Of a stretch of DNA of 64,000 bases, positions 18,478 to 27,323 are shown piece by piece. The notes beneath the pieces were generated by a model. It ran no database searches and was not told the DNA's origin. It saw only the letters and a list, made by a program, of their open reading frames with translations. Source of the DNA: Bacteroides faecium (GTDB taxonomy: Bacteria; Bacteroidota; Bacteroidia; Bacteroidales; Bacteroidaceae); assembly GCF_012113595.1 (NCBI RefSeq), contig NZ_CP050831.1, forward strand, positions 4,278,001 through 4,342,000, written 5' to 3'. The stretch's first letter is position 1; each line of letters begins with the position of its first letter. The position numbers were made by a program, and so were the translations under genes.

Positions 18478-19923
18478 ATGAAACTAATAGTAAAATATCG
18501 GCTAAGTTTACAGATGTTCGTCCTTGCACTCTTTCTTTATTCATGTAGTGAAAGCGAGGCGCCGGTATCAGATGCAACCAACAATCAGGCCCGACTTAAT
18601 TTTCTGGTCAGTACCACACCGAAAGAAGGCGTGCTGACCAAAGGAAATGACGGCAGCTTCTCCAGCCTTGCCCTTTATATATTCAATAAGGCGGACGGGT
18701 ATTGCGAGTATTCGGAACTGATACCGGAATTTACTCCGCAAAGGCTGCAGGAACTATCACGCTCAGTCAATGTATCACCGCAAACAAAAATTATTTATGC
18801 AATAGCCAATTACAATGACCCGGACAAGGCGTTTTCCATCCCCATTGCTTCCAATCTGACAATGGAGCAACTGGAAAGCCTGACTGTATCCGGCAATGGC
18901 TTCAATGACAACAGTATCCTGATGGTTGGAAAAAAGGAAGTTCCGATTAACAGCGAATACGTCGTTGCCGAAATTCCGATGGAACGGCTGGTTGCACGGC
19001 TGGACATTTATATGTTCAAGAACCAGGGATTGGAACAGTCTACCGTCACTGTGACCTCGATTGAATTTGTCAACCAGGTACTCGACACTTATGCCAACCC
19101 GGGAAGCATGGCAATGCCTGCAACTGCCCGATTGCAAAATGTAACCTTTCCGATTACTGAAAACGGAACCCTGCAACCTATGCCGTCGGATTTGTCGGAA
19201 ATTATTCCGGCGAACGCCAATGCTTCGTTCTACACATACCGGAATATCGTTTCCAGCGGTAAACCGGATGCAAGTACCCCTTACATCCGTATAACGGCAT
19301 TATTCAACGGGATAAGTTATACATACCGGGGGTATCTCACAGACCAGGGACAGACTGCCAACAAATACAGCCTGCTGCATAATACGGTCTATCGTGTGAT
19401 GGCTATGCTTGACCATCCTGATAATCAGTTGATAATCAAAACAACTCCTTATCCATGGACCGTTGTATCTTCCGAAATTGGCCATGAAGTGAAGGAAGGC
19501 GATTACCTTCTCCGACCTTTCAATGGCAACGATACCGGAGCCACTACCGGAGTCGTGCAATTCCCGTATATATGGAATGGCGAAGCCCGCAATGAAACGT
19601 CCTACGCTGATTATAGTTTCAGCCTGACAGCACCCGTAGGTGCCGTATGGACAGCCACATTGACCAACGGCCTCGACTTTACGTTCGGAACGAACGGTTC
19701 CGTAGCCGGAACTCCGGCTGTCTCGAAAGGAATAGCCCGGGATGCCGCCTACGAAATAAAAATAGGTGCCACCAAACCTTGGAATGGAACCGCAAGGCGT
19801 ACCTTGTTCTATATCACCGTAGATGGTGTGAAACTTAAAATTAACCCGTTGCAAAACGGTACCCGTCAATTTCCGGGCGATAACGATACGGATATACTAA
19901 TCAGTCAAACTGAATATAAATAG
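18478..19923 (+). CDS. Accessory fimbrillin-family lipoprotein
   Basis: A 481-residue pilin-like protein with lipobox Cys23 (LFLYSC) and a putative maturation site GVLTK|GNDGS (K55). The middle part (SLALYIFNKADG, IPMERLVARLDIYMF) resembles the Mfa/Fim accessory subunits. Residues from about 330 form an extra beta-rich domain (FSLTAPVGAVWTATL, RRTLFYITVDGVKL) reminiscent of BACON-like modules. It is probably a minor or tip subunit. It is 14 nt behind the anchor gene. The exact role in the fibre cannot be read from sequence. Confidence 0.75.
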   Translation: MKLIVKYRLSLQMFVLALFLYSCSESEAPVSDATNNQARLNFLVSTTPKEGVLTKGNDGSFSSLALYIFNKADGYCEYSELIPEFTPQRLQELSRSVNVSPQTKIIYAIANYNDPDKAFSIPIASNLTMEQLESLTVSGNGFNDNSILMVGKKEVPINSEYVVAEIPMERLVARLDIYMFKNQGLEQSTVTVTSIEFVNQVLDTYANPGSMAMPATARLQNVTFPITENGTLQPMPSDLSEIIPANANASFYTYRNIVSSGKPDASTPYIRITALFNGISYTYRGYLTDQGQTANKYSLLHNTVYRVMAMLDHPDNQLIIKTTPYPWTVVSSEIGHEVKEGDYLLRPFNGNDTGATTGVVQFPYIWNGEARNETSYADYSFSLTAPVGAVWTATLTNGLDFTFGTNGSVAGTPAVSKGIARDAAYEIKIGATKPWNGTARRTLFYITVDGVKLKINPLQNGTRQFPGDNDTDILISQTEYK

Positions 19924-19931
19924 CTTGAATT

Positions 19932-21905
19932 ATGAAACAAAACAAACTATATATACTTCCGTTCATGCTCTTACTACTTTGGGGTATCACTTCTTGTGAG
20001 AGTGAATCTCCGGTGGAATCTGCCGGAGTAGCAGACGTGAACGGAATCACTCTGAAACTTTCCATCCCACGTCCGGTTGTTTCCAGGGCGGCAGCTACGG
20101 AAGAAGCCGGCGAAGACGCGCTGAATGAGAATGCGATAAAAACACTCGATGTTTTCATTTACCGGGAAGGAGCAGACGACTGTCTGTTCTACCAGCACTT
20201 CGCCCTTTCTCCGCAACTGACCGGAACCGGCGAACACTTGGAAATACTCGATGTGGCACAGGAAAGATTTGCATTGAATGTGAAACATACTGTCTACGTT
20301 ATTGCTAACCATACGGCGACCATTCCCGAAGCCGGATTAACCCTTACCCAACTGAAAGCATTGGCCGCACCTGTATTGGATGCAGATAAAAAACAAGATA
20401 CTTTCCTTATGGACGGCGAACAGACGATGGTCTTGAATGACGGAATCATCACCAACAAGGAGATTCCCGTCACTCTCCGGCGCGCTGCCGCTAAGATAAG
20501 AATCACGCTGAACTATGTGAATGGATTCACTCCGCTGGACGGTGAACAGCCTTCCAAGAAAATAGTAAATTATGCCGCTGACGGTTCATCCATTGCACAG
20601 GGAGCAGTAATGCCCCCGCAGTTGCAAGCCATGAATTCGTTTACTGCCCTCAATACAGGTGCAGGATATAATGGACAATTTATCCTATATTCATATGCCA
20701 ACGACTGGACGAAAGATATCAGCCGCGAAACGTATGTGCTTATCAACGTCCCCGTAAAAGATGCGGGCAACCATACGATAATGCAGAACTATTATCGTGT
20801 ACCGGTCAATTATCGTCTGCCGGACGGAACTGCCGGGCAGGAAGAAGGCCTCTATAAACTTGAACGCAATCATCTCTATGACATCTTGGTAAATATAGAT
20901 AAGCAAGGAGATACTGATCCTCATTCTGCCGTACAATTGAATGGTAGCTATACTATACAGGACTGGACTACCCATGAAGTTCTGGTATCTGTAGAAGGTG
21001 TCAATTTTATCTACGTGAAGGATACAAAGATTTCCATGCCCAACAGTACCCAATTCACTACCACTTTCCAGTCCTCTACACCGGACGTGGAGATAAATAG
21101 CATTACTGTGAATGGAGCTTCCGTAGCCAATGGGGGCAAAGATATAAAAATCGTATCTACACCGAATGCGAAATCAGGAACAATCAGTATCACTAGTCCG
21201 CTTCCTGAAAATTTTCTGGCGAAAGAGATAACTTTTCAGGTAAAGAATGGAGTAGGATTGACGCAAAAGGTTACCGTCTCACAATATCCGGCTTTATACC
21301 TTGGTTCAGATACATCGGCAGACGTACCCGGTGGAAGCGACGGACAGAACAATACGAAAATGTATATCATAAACTCGTTTGTAGCCGATTTCTCTGCGCT
21401 TCCCTATCCGGATGAATTTGACGAACTGTTTGACACCGGCTTCTCCCATTACGACCCGGATCCTGAATTGGGAAAATCCTATACAGACTATATACGTGAC
21501 AATGCTGTGCTGGGCTATCCTTTGAGGGATAGTGAAGGAGCCAGTATCGATACGGAAGAAAACAACCGGAGAATCTCTCCGCATATGATGCTTGCTTCGC
21601 AATATGGGACAACAACGGCGGATTCATATGCCAAGTCAAGAATCAAATGCCGTGATTATGTGGAAAGAGACGCCACCACCGGTGAAACCTACTCCGACTG
21701 GCGTATGCCTACACAAGCGGAAATCTATCTGATAGACATTCTGCAAAATGTTAAAGTCGCTGAAGTGAAAGCAATTTTGGAAGGACATTATTACTGGAGT
21801 TCGAATGCTGCCAGTGCCGTCCGTTTTATGGATCCCCGGGTGGGAAATGGAAACAGTTTCGGTCCTCTGAACGCAGCTGTGCGCTGTGTGCGTGACATCC
21901 GGTAA
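19932..21905 (+). CDS. Large fimbrillin-family lipoprotein with C-terminal FISUMP/DUF1566-like domain
   Basis: A 657-residue pilus protein. The signal peptide ends at Cys22 (GITSC) and PVVSR|AAATEE (R52) is the likely processing site. The N-terminal half (KTLDVFIYREGADDC, VYVIANHTA, VTLRRAAAKIRITLN) is fimbrillin-like. The last 90 residues (SDWRMPTQAEIYLID, EGHYYWSSNAASAV, NAAVRCVRDIR) match the pattern of FISUMP/DUF1566 modules, which have a C-type-lectin-like fold. That makes it a candidate tip adhesin. It lies 8 nt behind the previous gene. Confidence 0.75.
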   Translation: MKQNKLYILPFMLLLLWGITSCESESPVESAGVADVNGITLKLSIPRPVVSRAAATEEAGEDALNENAIKTLDVFIYREGADDCLFYQHFALSPQLTGTGEHLEILDVAQERFALNVKHTVYVIANHTATIPEAGLTLTQLKALAAPVLDADKKQDTFLMDGEQTMVLNDGIITNKEIPVTLRRAAAKIRITLNYVNGFTPLDGEQPSKKIVNYAADGSSIAQGAVMPPQLQAMNSFTALNTGAGYNGQFILYSYANDWTKDISRETYVLINVPVKDAGNHTIMQNYYRVPVNYRLPDGTAGQEEGLYKLERNHLYDILVNIDKQGDTDPHSAVQLNGSYTIQDWTTHEVLVSVEGVNFIYVKDTKISMPNSTQFTTTFQSSTPDVEINSITVNGASVANGGKDIKIVSTPNAKSGTISITSPLPENFLAKEITFQVKNGVGLTQKVTVSQYPALYLGSDTSADVPGGSDGQNNTKMYIINSFVADFSALPYPDEFDELFDTGFSHYDPDPELGKSYTDYIRDNAVLGYPLRDSEGASIDTEENNRRISPHMMLASQYGTTTADSYAKSRIKCRDYVERDATTGETYSDWRMPTQAEIYLIDILQNVKVAEVKAILEGHYYWSSNAASAVRFMDPRVGNGNSFGPLNAAVRCVRDIR

Positions 21906-21934
21906 CACAACAATTGGAATAAAATTAGAAATGT

Positions 21935-24082
21935 ATGAAAAGATTTATCTATTATATAACCCTCTTCGGACTTCTGCTGGCTTCGTGCACATACGAGGAT
22001 AGCCCGGAAAATCAGTCAACGGAAAAGCACGGGACTACTTTTCGTTTTTCAGTCGACATACCCGATTATAAAACAATACTTAGTCGTGCCACGGGCAGTG
22101 AAAATACGGTAAATGATCTTTGGCTGATGGCCTTTGATGCCGACGGACTTTTCATCGGACGGGTGCATCCGTCCCTGCTGATTGGTTATGATAGTGGAGT
22201 CGGAGCCTTTCAGGCAGAAATCCCCGATAATACGGGCATTGTCCATCTCATAGCCAACTATGACCAATGGGATAGCTTTGACGAACGTGCCGCTTTGCAG
22301 AAAGATGAAAGAGAATTGATTCCTTCTTTCACCAGTACTAAAATGGTATTTTGGGGCAGGCAAGTTCTTGCTTCGGCCAGTGATTCACCCCATATCATTC
22401 TTTATCGCAACCAGGCTAAAGTGACCGTAGAAAACGAAGCCGATAATTTTGAAGTAACGGGATACGCCATCTGTAATTATGCAAGTAGCGGTACGGCAGC
22501 TCCATTCAATCCGGACGCAGCCGTCACTCCATTTGTGATTATAGACGGCAAACCGACCCTGGCGCATGGTTCCACTCCTAAAGCCAGTCAGACTTCTGAC
22601 GACTGCACCATGGAACCGAAATATATGTTCGAAAACGAAAACTATTTCAACGACCAGACTTATATCATCATCAGTGGTCGTCTGAAGGGAAAAACTGATG
22701 TACTATATTATAAGATTCAGCTTCTCGACAGCAATAAGAAACCATATTCTATTGTCAGAAATTACCACTACAGAGTGGTGATAAAATCCTTTAGTGAAAA
22801 CGCCAACGGAAGTACGACCTTTGACGATGCCAAGAGTGCGGAATCTTCCAACAATATATATGCGGAGATTTTCAAGGATTCTCCTACCATTGCCGACAAT
22901 AATAACAATGTGCTGACAGTGAGCCGTCTTCATTTCCTGTTTGTTCGGGGCGGTACTTTAAACGTATCGGCACAATATACGCAAAACGGAGTGACCGATA
23001 ATTCGAAAATCAGCGTAGTCCTGGCGGAAGACCAGGGAAATATACTCCGTAACCTGAGTTATGACGGCAACGGCACAATTACCACCGATGTCTCCCGCAT
23101 CATTGCGGGGCAGCAGGGAGCCACCATCACCGTGAAAGCCGGGGTGTTGTCCCGTACCATCACCGTGGTATCGAGTGAGCTCTATCAGTTTGCTCCCGCT
23201 TCCCTGTCACCGGAAGTATATACGGCACGCGACCAGGATATGACGTTGCAGTTTACTATCCCCGCCAACATACCTTCTTATCTCTATCCGTTGAAGTGTA
23301 CTATCACTACTGCCAATCTTTATCCGGTAGCTCCCAACAAGAATTTGCAGATAGAGTACACCGACGGCGGTTACCAATATGTCTATTGGGCAACCGAACC
23401 CGGAACCAAGATACTGAATTTCCGTACGAGTCTGGAGAATAGCGATGAGACTATCCTGATAGCCAATGATATCTTCAAGACACAGGAAATAGAAGTGAAG
23501 TCACGGCACTTCACCGACGTGGCTGTCAACGGCAGCAATCTGGTGAATTACGGTATCAACAGTACCGCCCAAGTCATGTTTGCCGTTCCGTCGTATCCCG
23601 ATTACCCGGTCACTTATCCGCTGACGGTGTTCATTGCAACCGAAAAACTGCATACGACGCAAAGCGGATGGACGGCTGTGGAAGGCGGTTACCAGCACAC
23701 TTATGCGTCACAGCCTTCCGGTATCCAGACAATTACATTTACTTCCGTGAATGCGATAAGTGACGAGAACATCGTCATCTCTGCTCCGGGATTCAGTCCT
23801 ACGACCATCGGTGTCGGGACGGTGCTGTCACATGGAGTGGCTGTCACCAACACCATCCGGGTGTATCAGAACAATTACCTGCTCCAAATCCCTAATTACA
23901 GGGTTACCTCATCGGACACGAGCATTGTACCTACTTTTACGGTCAACAGCCGGAGCAACTATTCGTTCACGATAGCCGCCGGTTCTAAAGCCAGTGATGT
24001 CGTCAGGTTCACCCTGCAAGGCTATACGGCTGCCTACCGGGTGGAAGAACTGCTTCAACATCCGGCCATTGTATTAAAATAA
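21935..24082 (+). CDS. Large pilus-associated lipoprotein with two tandem Ig-like repeats
   Basis: A 715-residue lipoprotein with Cys18 (LLLASC) and a putative processing site TILSR|ATGSEN (R51). The first 300 residues resemble a fimbrillin (DLWLMAFDADGLFIG, RNYHYRVVIKSF). The C-terminal half holds two related units about 107 residues apart, near 445-525 and 552-630, each with a YPL(K/T)x(T/F)I start, a GGYQ(Y/H) centre and an NF/TF-ending strand. It may be a stalk or tip subunit. It belongs to the pilus operon; no function is assigned beyond that. Confidence 0.7.
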   Translation: MKRFIYYITLFGLLLASCTYEDSPENQSTEKHGTTFRFSVDIPDYKTILSRATGSENTVNDLWLMAFDADGLFIGRVHPSLLIGYDSGVGAFQAEIPDNTGIVHLIANYDQWDSFDERAALQKDERELIPSFTSTKMVFWGRQVLASASDSPHIILYRNQAKVTVENEADNFEVTGYAICNYASSGTAAPFNPDAAVTPFVIIDGKPTLAHGSTPKASQTSDDCTMEPKYMFENENYFNDQTYIIISGRLKGKTDVLYYKIQLLDSNKKPYSIVRNYHYRVVIKSFSENANGSTTFDDAKSAESSNNIYAEIFKDSPTIADNNNNVLTVSRLHFLFVRGGTLNVSAQYTQNGVTDNSKISVVLAEDQGNILRNLSYDGNGTITTDVSRIIAGQQGATITVKAGVLSRTITVVSSELYQFAPASLSPEVYTARDQDMTLQFTIPANIPSYLYPLKCTITTANLYPVAPNKNLQIEYTDGGYQYVYWATEPGTKILNFRTSLENSDETILIANDIFKTQEIEVKSRHFTDVAVNGSNLVNYGINSTAQVMFAVPSYPDYPVTYPLTVFIATEKLHTTQSGWTAVEGGYQHTYASQPSGIQTITFTSVNAISDENIVISAPGFSPTTIGVGTVLSHGVAVTNTIRVYQNNYLLQIPNYRVTSSDTSIVPTFTVNSRSNYSFTIAAGSKASDVVRFTLQGYTAAYRVEELLQHPAIVLK

Positions 24083-24097
24083 TAAAAACGAAATGAT

Positions 24098-24679
24098 ATG
24101 AAAATATTCAAATCTCTCCTGATAGCTATCCTGGTGTTCACATTCACCGGTGGCATGTATGGGCAGGAAAAAAGCTACTATATGCCGAAATTTGCGATTA
24201 AGACAAATGCGCTGTATTGGGCTACCACCACTGCCAATCTCGGGTTTGAAGTCGGACTCGGCAAGAAACTGACTCTTGACGTATCCGGCAACTATAATCC
24301 GTGGAAATTCTCGGATAATAAACAAATCAAACATTGGATGGTGCAGCCGGAACTTCGTTACTGGCTGTGCGAACGGTTTTACGGACATTTTTTTGGTGTA
24401 CATGCCCATTATGCGCAATTTAATGTGAGCAACCTGGATATTTTTGGTTTAGGGCATCATCGCTATCAGGGGAACCTTTACGGAGCCGGTATCTCTTACG
24501 GATACCAATGGATACTGAACAAACGCTGGAGCATGGAAGCTACCATCGGAGTAGGCTACGCCCGCATTGACTATGATAAATATAATTGTGGTCATTGCGG
24601 GAGCAAGCTCAATAGCGGGCACAAAAATTACTTTGGCCCTACCAAGGCGGGTATCAACATTATATACACCATAAAATAA
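24098..24679 (+). CDS. DUF3575 family protein, small outer membrane beta-barrel-like
   Basis: It has 193 residues with a signal peptide (LLIAILVFTFTGGMYGQ). The repeated alternating hydrophobic strands (KTNALYWATTTANLGFEVGL, LTLDVSGNYNPW, MVQPELRYWL, GAGISYGYQW, MEATIGVGYARIDYDKY) fit DUF3575, usually encoded next to fimbrial genes in Bacteroidetes. A CGHCG motif near the C-terminus is unusual in a secreted barrel. It may help assemble or anchor the pilus, but its role is not established here. It is 15 nt behind the previous gene. Confidence 0.75.
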   Translation: MKIFKSLLIAILVFTFTGGMYGQEKSYYMPKFAIKTNALYWATTTANLGFEVGLGKKLTLDVSGNYNPWKFSDNKQIKHWMVQPELRYWLCERFYGHFFGVHAHYAQFNVSNLDIFGLGHHRYQGNLYGAGISYGYQWILNKRWSMEATIGVGYARIDYDKYNCGHCGSKLNSGHKNYFGPTKAGINIIYTIK

Positions 24680-24686
24680 GATAGTC

Positions 24687-26003
24687 ATGAAAAAGAAACT
24701 GATATACGTTGTGTTGTGCCTGACTATGGCTCTTCCGGTCGCCGCACAGAAATATTATAACGGTGCTATCGGCATCACCGATGTCTCGTTGTGGCAACAG
24801 GGGGAATCACTCTATATAGATATGCAGATAGATATGAGAAACCTGAAAGTCGACAACGACCGTACACTGACGCTCACGCCAATGCTAGTGAGTGCCGACC
24901 GCAACCTTGTGCTGCCCGAAATCATTATCAACGGCCGCAGAAGACAGAAAGCCTATGTTCGTTCCATGGCATTGAACAGCGAAACCAACCTGGGAGTGCC
25001 GTCTAATAAAAAGGAAGTGTTGAGCTATACACAAGTCATTCCATATCAGCCCTGGATGGAAAATGCGTCCCTGGCTCTTGAAGAAAATCTGTGCGGCTGT
25101 GGCGGTCATCAGGAAGTATTGGCGCAAGAACCGATTCCGAATGAAATCTCCACCGAAATCAAACGTCTTTCTGCTCTGCACCCCATACTGTCACATATCC
25201 AGTTACCTGCCGACAGACTGGAAGTACGCAGCAAACAATACGAAGCCCACCTTGAATTCCCGGTGAACAAAGCCGTCATTCTGCCGGATTATATGGATAA
25301 TAAATCAGAATTGCAGAATATTCAGAAGATGCTCTCCGAGACACTGAATGATAAGGGGCTGAATGTCAAAGGCATTTATATCGAAGGTTTTGCTTCGCCC
25401 GAAGGTGCGTTGAGACTCAACGAACAACTGTCCGTAAAACGTGCCGAAGCGCTGAAAAACTATCTGTCCGTACAAGGACAGATACCTGCCGGGCTTTGTC
25501 ACGTCTCTTTCGGCGGAGAAAACTGGGACGGACTGCTGAAAGCATTGGAATCTTCCACCCTGAAAGAGAAAGCCACTTTGCTCGACATTATCGAGCATAC
25601 TCCCGACATCGCCCTTCGGAAACAGAAACTGAAAAATGTAAATGGTGGTGCTCCCTACCGTGTCATGTTAAGAGAACTCTATCCGGCACTCCGTAAGGTG
25701 AATTGCCGTGTCGATTATACCACTGATATTACCGTCGCCGCGCAAGCCGACGCTGAAGATACCAATCTGAATATGGCAGCCGATGCCTTATCCGCGAGAA
25801 ATCTGCCTGCCGCCCGGCAATATTTGGATAAATCGAATCCCCAAACAGCCGAATACGCCAATAACAACGGGGCTTACTATCTGCTGGACGGTCAGCCCGA
25901 ACAAGCCATTGCCGAGTTTAATAAAGCTATTCAGAAAGGGAGTGAAGCAGCCCGGAACAATCTTGCGGAGATGGAAAAAGTGATGAAGATGCGGAAGAAA
26001 TAA
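24687..26003 (+). CDS. DUF3868 protein with OmpA-like region and TPR-like tail
   Basis: It has 438 residues and a signal peptide ending PVAAQ. The N-terminal third (QQGESLYIDMQIDMRNLKV, RRQKAYVRS) fits DUF3868. Residues near 220-260 (IYIEGFASPEG, RLNEQLSVKRAEALKNYL) are the peptidoglycan-binding OmpA core motif. The C-terminal 70 residues (ADALSARNLPAARQYLDK, NNGAYYLLDGQPEQAIAEF) look like two TPR helical pairs. It could connect the pilus base to the cell wall. It is 7 nt behind the DUF3575 gene and the last gene of the operon. Confidence 0.75.
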   Translation: MKKKLIYVVLCLTMALPVAAQKYYNGAIGITDVSLWQQGESLYIDMQIDMRNLKVDNDRTLTLTPMLVSADRNLVLPEIIINGRRRQKAYVRSMALNSETNLGVPSNKKEVLSYTQVIPYQPWMENASLALEENLCGCGGHQEVLAQEPIPNEISTEIKRLSALHPILSHIQLPADRLEVRSKQYEAHLEFPVNKAVILPDYMDNKSELQNIQKMLSETLNDKGLNVKGIYIEGFASPEGALRLNEQLSVKRAEALKNYLSVQGQIPAGLCHVSFGGENWDGLLKALESSTLKEKATLLDIIEHTPDIALRKQKLKNVNGGAPYRVMLRELYPALRKVNCRVDYTTDITVAAQADAEDTNLNMAADALSARNLPAARQYLDKSNPQTAEYANNNGAYYLLDGQPEQAIAEFNKAIQKGSEAARNNLAEMEKVMKMRKK

Positions 26004-26016
26004 CCGCATGGAAAAG

Positions 26017-26052
26017 AAAGAATCTTTCTTAAATGAAATTTCGAGATTCTTT
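26017..26052 (+). terminator. Probable terminator of the pilus operon
   Basis: AAAGAATCT (26017-26025) and AGATTCTTT (26044-26052) form a perfect 9-bp stem, followed by TCTT. It starts 13 nt after the stop of the last pilus gene. The stem is AT-rich and so weaker than the one before galK. Confidence 0.5.
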
Positions 26053-26076
26053 TCTTAAAAACTAAACTATTTTTTG

Positions 26077-26105
26077 TATGTTTGTTCCCGGATTGTAACA
26101 ATCCG
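26077..26105 (+). promoter_or_regulatory. manA promoter -7 box with adjacent palindrome
   Basis: TATGTTTGT (26077-26085) is an exact TAnnTTTG match. Four bases later starts CGGATTG-TAA-CAATCCG (26089-26105), a palindrome that would sit at the transcription start. It may be an operator or a 5' hairpin. Confidence 0.5.
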
Positions 26106-26143
26106 AGCGAATTTAATCTAAGTTTATAACAAGAAAAACAAAA

Positions 26144-27115
26144 ATGTATCCATTAAAATTCGAACCGATTCTGAAGCAGACGCTTTGGGGGGGCGACAAA
26201 ATTATTCCGTTCAAGCATTTGAACTCAGACTTGAAAGGAGTAGGAGAGAGCTGGGAGATTTCCGGCGTTGAAGACAATGAATCCGTAGTGGCTAATGGCC
26301 CGGATAAAGGTTTAACCTTAGCCGATATGGTAAGAAGGTATCGCGAGGAATTGGTGGGCGAAGCTAACTATGCGCGCTTCGGTAATAAATTCCCGTTGCT
26401 CATTAAGTTTATCGATGCCCAACAGGATTTGTCAATCCAGGTGCACCCGGCAGACGACTTGGCGAAGAAACGCCATAACTCGATGGGAAAAACTGAAATG
26501 TGGTATGTGGTAGATGCCGACAAAGGTGCTAAATTGTGTTCGGGATTTTCTGAACAGATTACCTCGAAAGAATATAAGGAGCGTGTGTTGAACAACACGA
26601 TTACCGACGTATTGCAAGAGTATGAAGTCCATCCGGGAGATGTATTCTTCCTTCCCGCCGGACGTGTGCACAGCATCGGAGCGGGGTCGTTTATCGCAGA
26701 GATCCAACAGACCTCTGACATAACCTACCGCATCTACGACTTCAACCGCAAGGACGCGAACGGCAAAACTCGTGAACTTCACACCGATTTAGCCCGCGAA
26801 GCCATCAACTACGAAGTATTGGATGACTACCGCACTAAATATGATGCGGTGAAGGATGAACCGGTAGAACTGGTTGCCTGCCCTTACTTTACGACTTCCT
26901 TGTATGACATGACTGAAGAAATCACTTGCGACTACTCGGAACTCGATTCATTTGTGATTTTTATCTGCATGGAAGGTGCATGTAAAATGAGGGATAATGA
27001 AGGTAACGAGCTGACAGTCAGTGCGGGAGAATCTATCCTGCTTCCCGCTACTACTCAGGATGTCACTATTACTCCCGAAGGTGGAAATGTGAAGCTGCTG
27101 GAAACATACGTGTAA
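26144..27115 (+). CDS. manA: Mannose-6-phosphate isomerase, type I
   Basis: It interconverts mannose 6-phosphate and fructose 6-phosphate in the cytoplasm, feeding GDP-mannose and GDP-fucose synthesis for surface glycans. At 323 residues it is the short bacterial form. The zinc ligands are visible: Gln99 and His101 in SIQVHPAD, Glu118 in GKTEMWY and His176 in PAGRVHSIG. It stands alone with its own promoter and terminator, between the pilus operon and the capsule locus. Confidence 0.95.
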   Translation: MYPLKFEPILKQTLWGGDKIIPFKHLNSDLKGVGESWEISGVEDNESVVANGPDKGLTLADMVRRYREELVGEANYARFGNKFPLLIKFIDAQQDLSIQVHPADDLAKKRHNSMGKTEMWYVVDADKGAKLCSGFSEQITSKEYKERVLNNTITDVLQEYEVHPGDVFFLPAGRVHSIGAGSFIAEIQQTSDITYRIYDFNRKDANGKTRELHTDLAREAINYEVLDDYRTKYDAVKDEPVELVACPYFTTSLYDMTEEITCDYSELDSFVIFICMEGACKMRDNEGNELTVSAGESILLPATTQDVTITPEGGNVKLLETYV

Positions 27116-27137
27116 TCTTATTTTGTATATAGTTAAG

Positions 27138-27190
27138 GTCATCCGACTTTGTCCCGTTATAATGGCGGGCAAAGCCGGATGACTTTTTTA
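27138..27190 (+). terminator. Rho-independent terminator of manA
   Basis: GTCATCCG-A-CTTTG pairs with CAAAG-C-CGGATGAC around a loop, with a single facing mismatch, followed by a run of T's. It starts about 20 nt after the manA stop. Confidence 0.85.
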
Positions 27191-27239
27191 TTGTATATAG
27201 TGAGAATTCTGGTAGATATCATTTAACTATCTTTATCAA

Positions 27240-27248
27240 TAAGTTTGC
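27240..27248 (+). promoter_or_regulatory. Promoter -7 box of the recombinase gene
   Basis: TAAGTTTGC fits TAnnTTTG about 75 nt before the ATG. No TTTG is seen at the -33 position. A small dyad, TTGCCA-AG-TGGCAA (27283-27296), lies in the leader. Confidence 0.4.
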
Positions 27249-27323
27249 GCTGAACACACAAAAAGATTTGTTCTTTTGTCGCTTGCCAAGTGGCAATATT
27301 TATAAAATAACTAATTGATGTAA

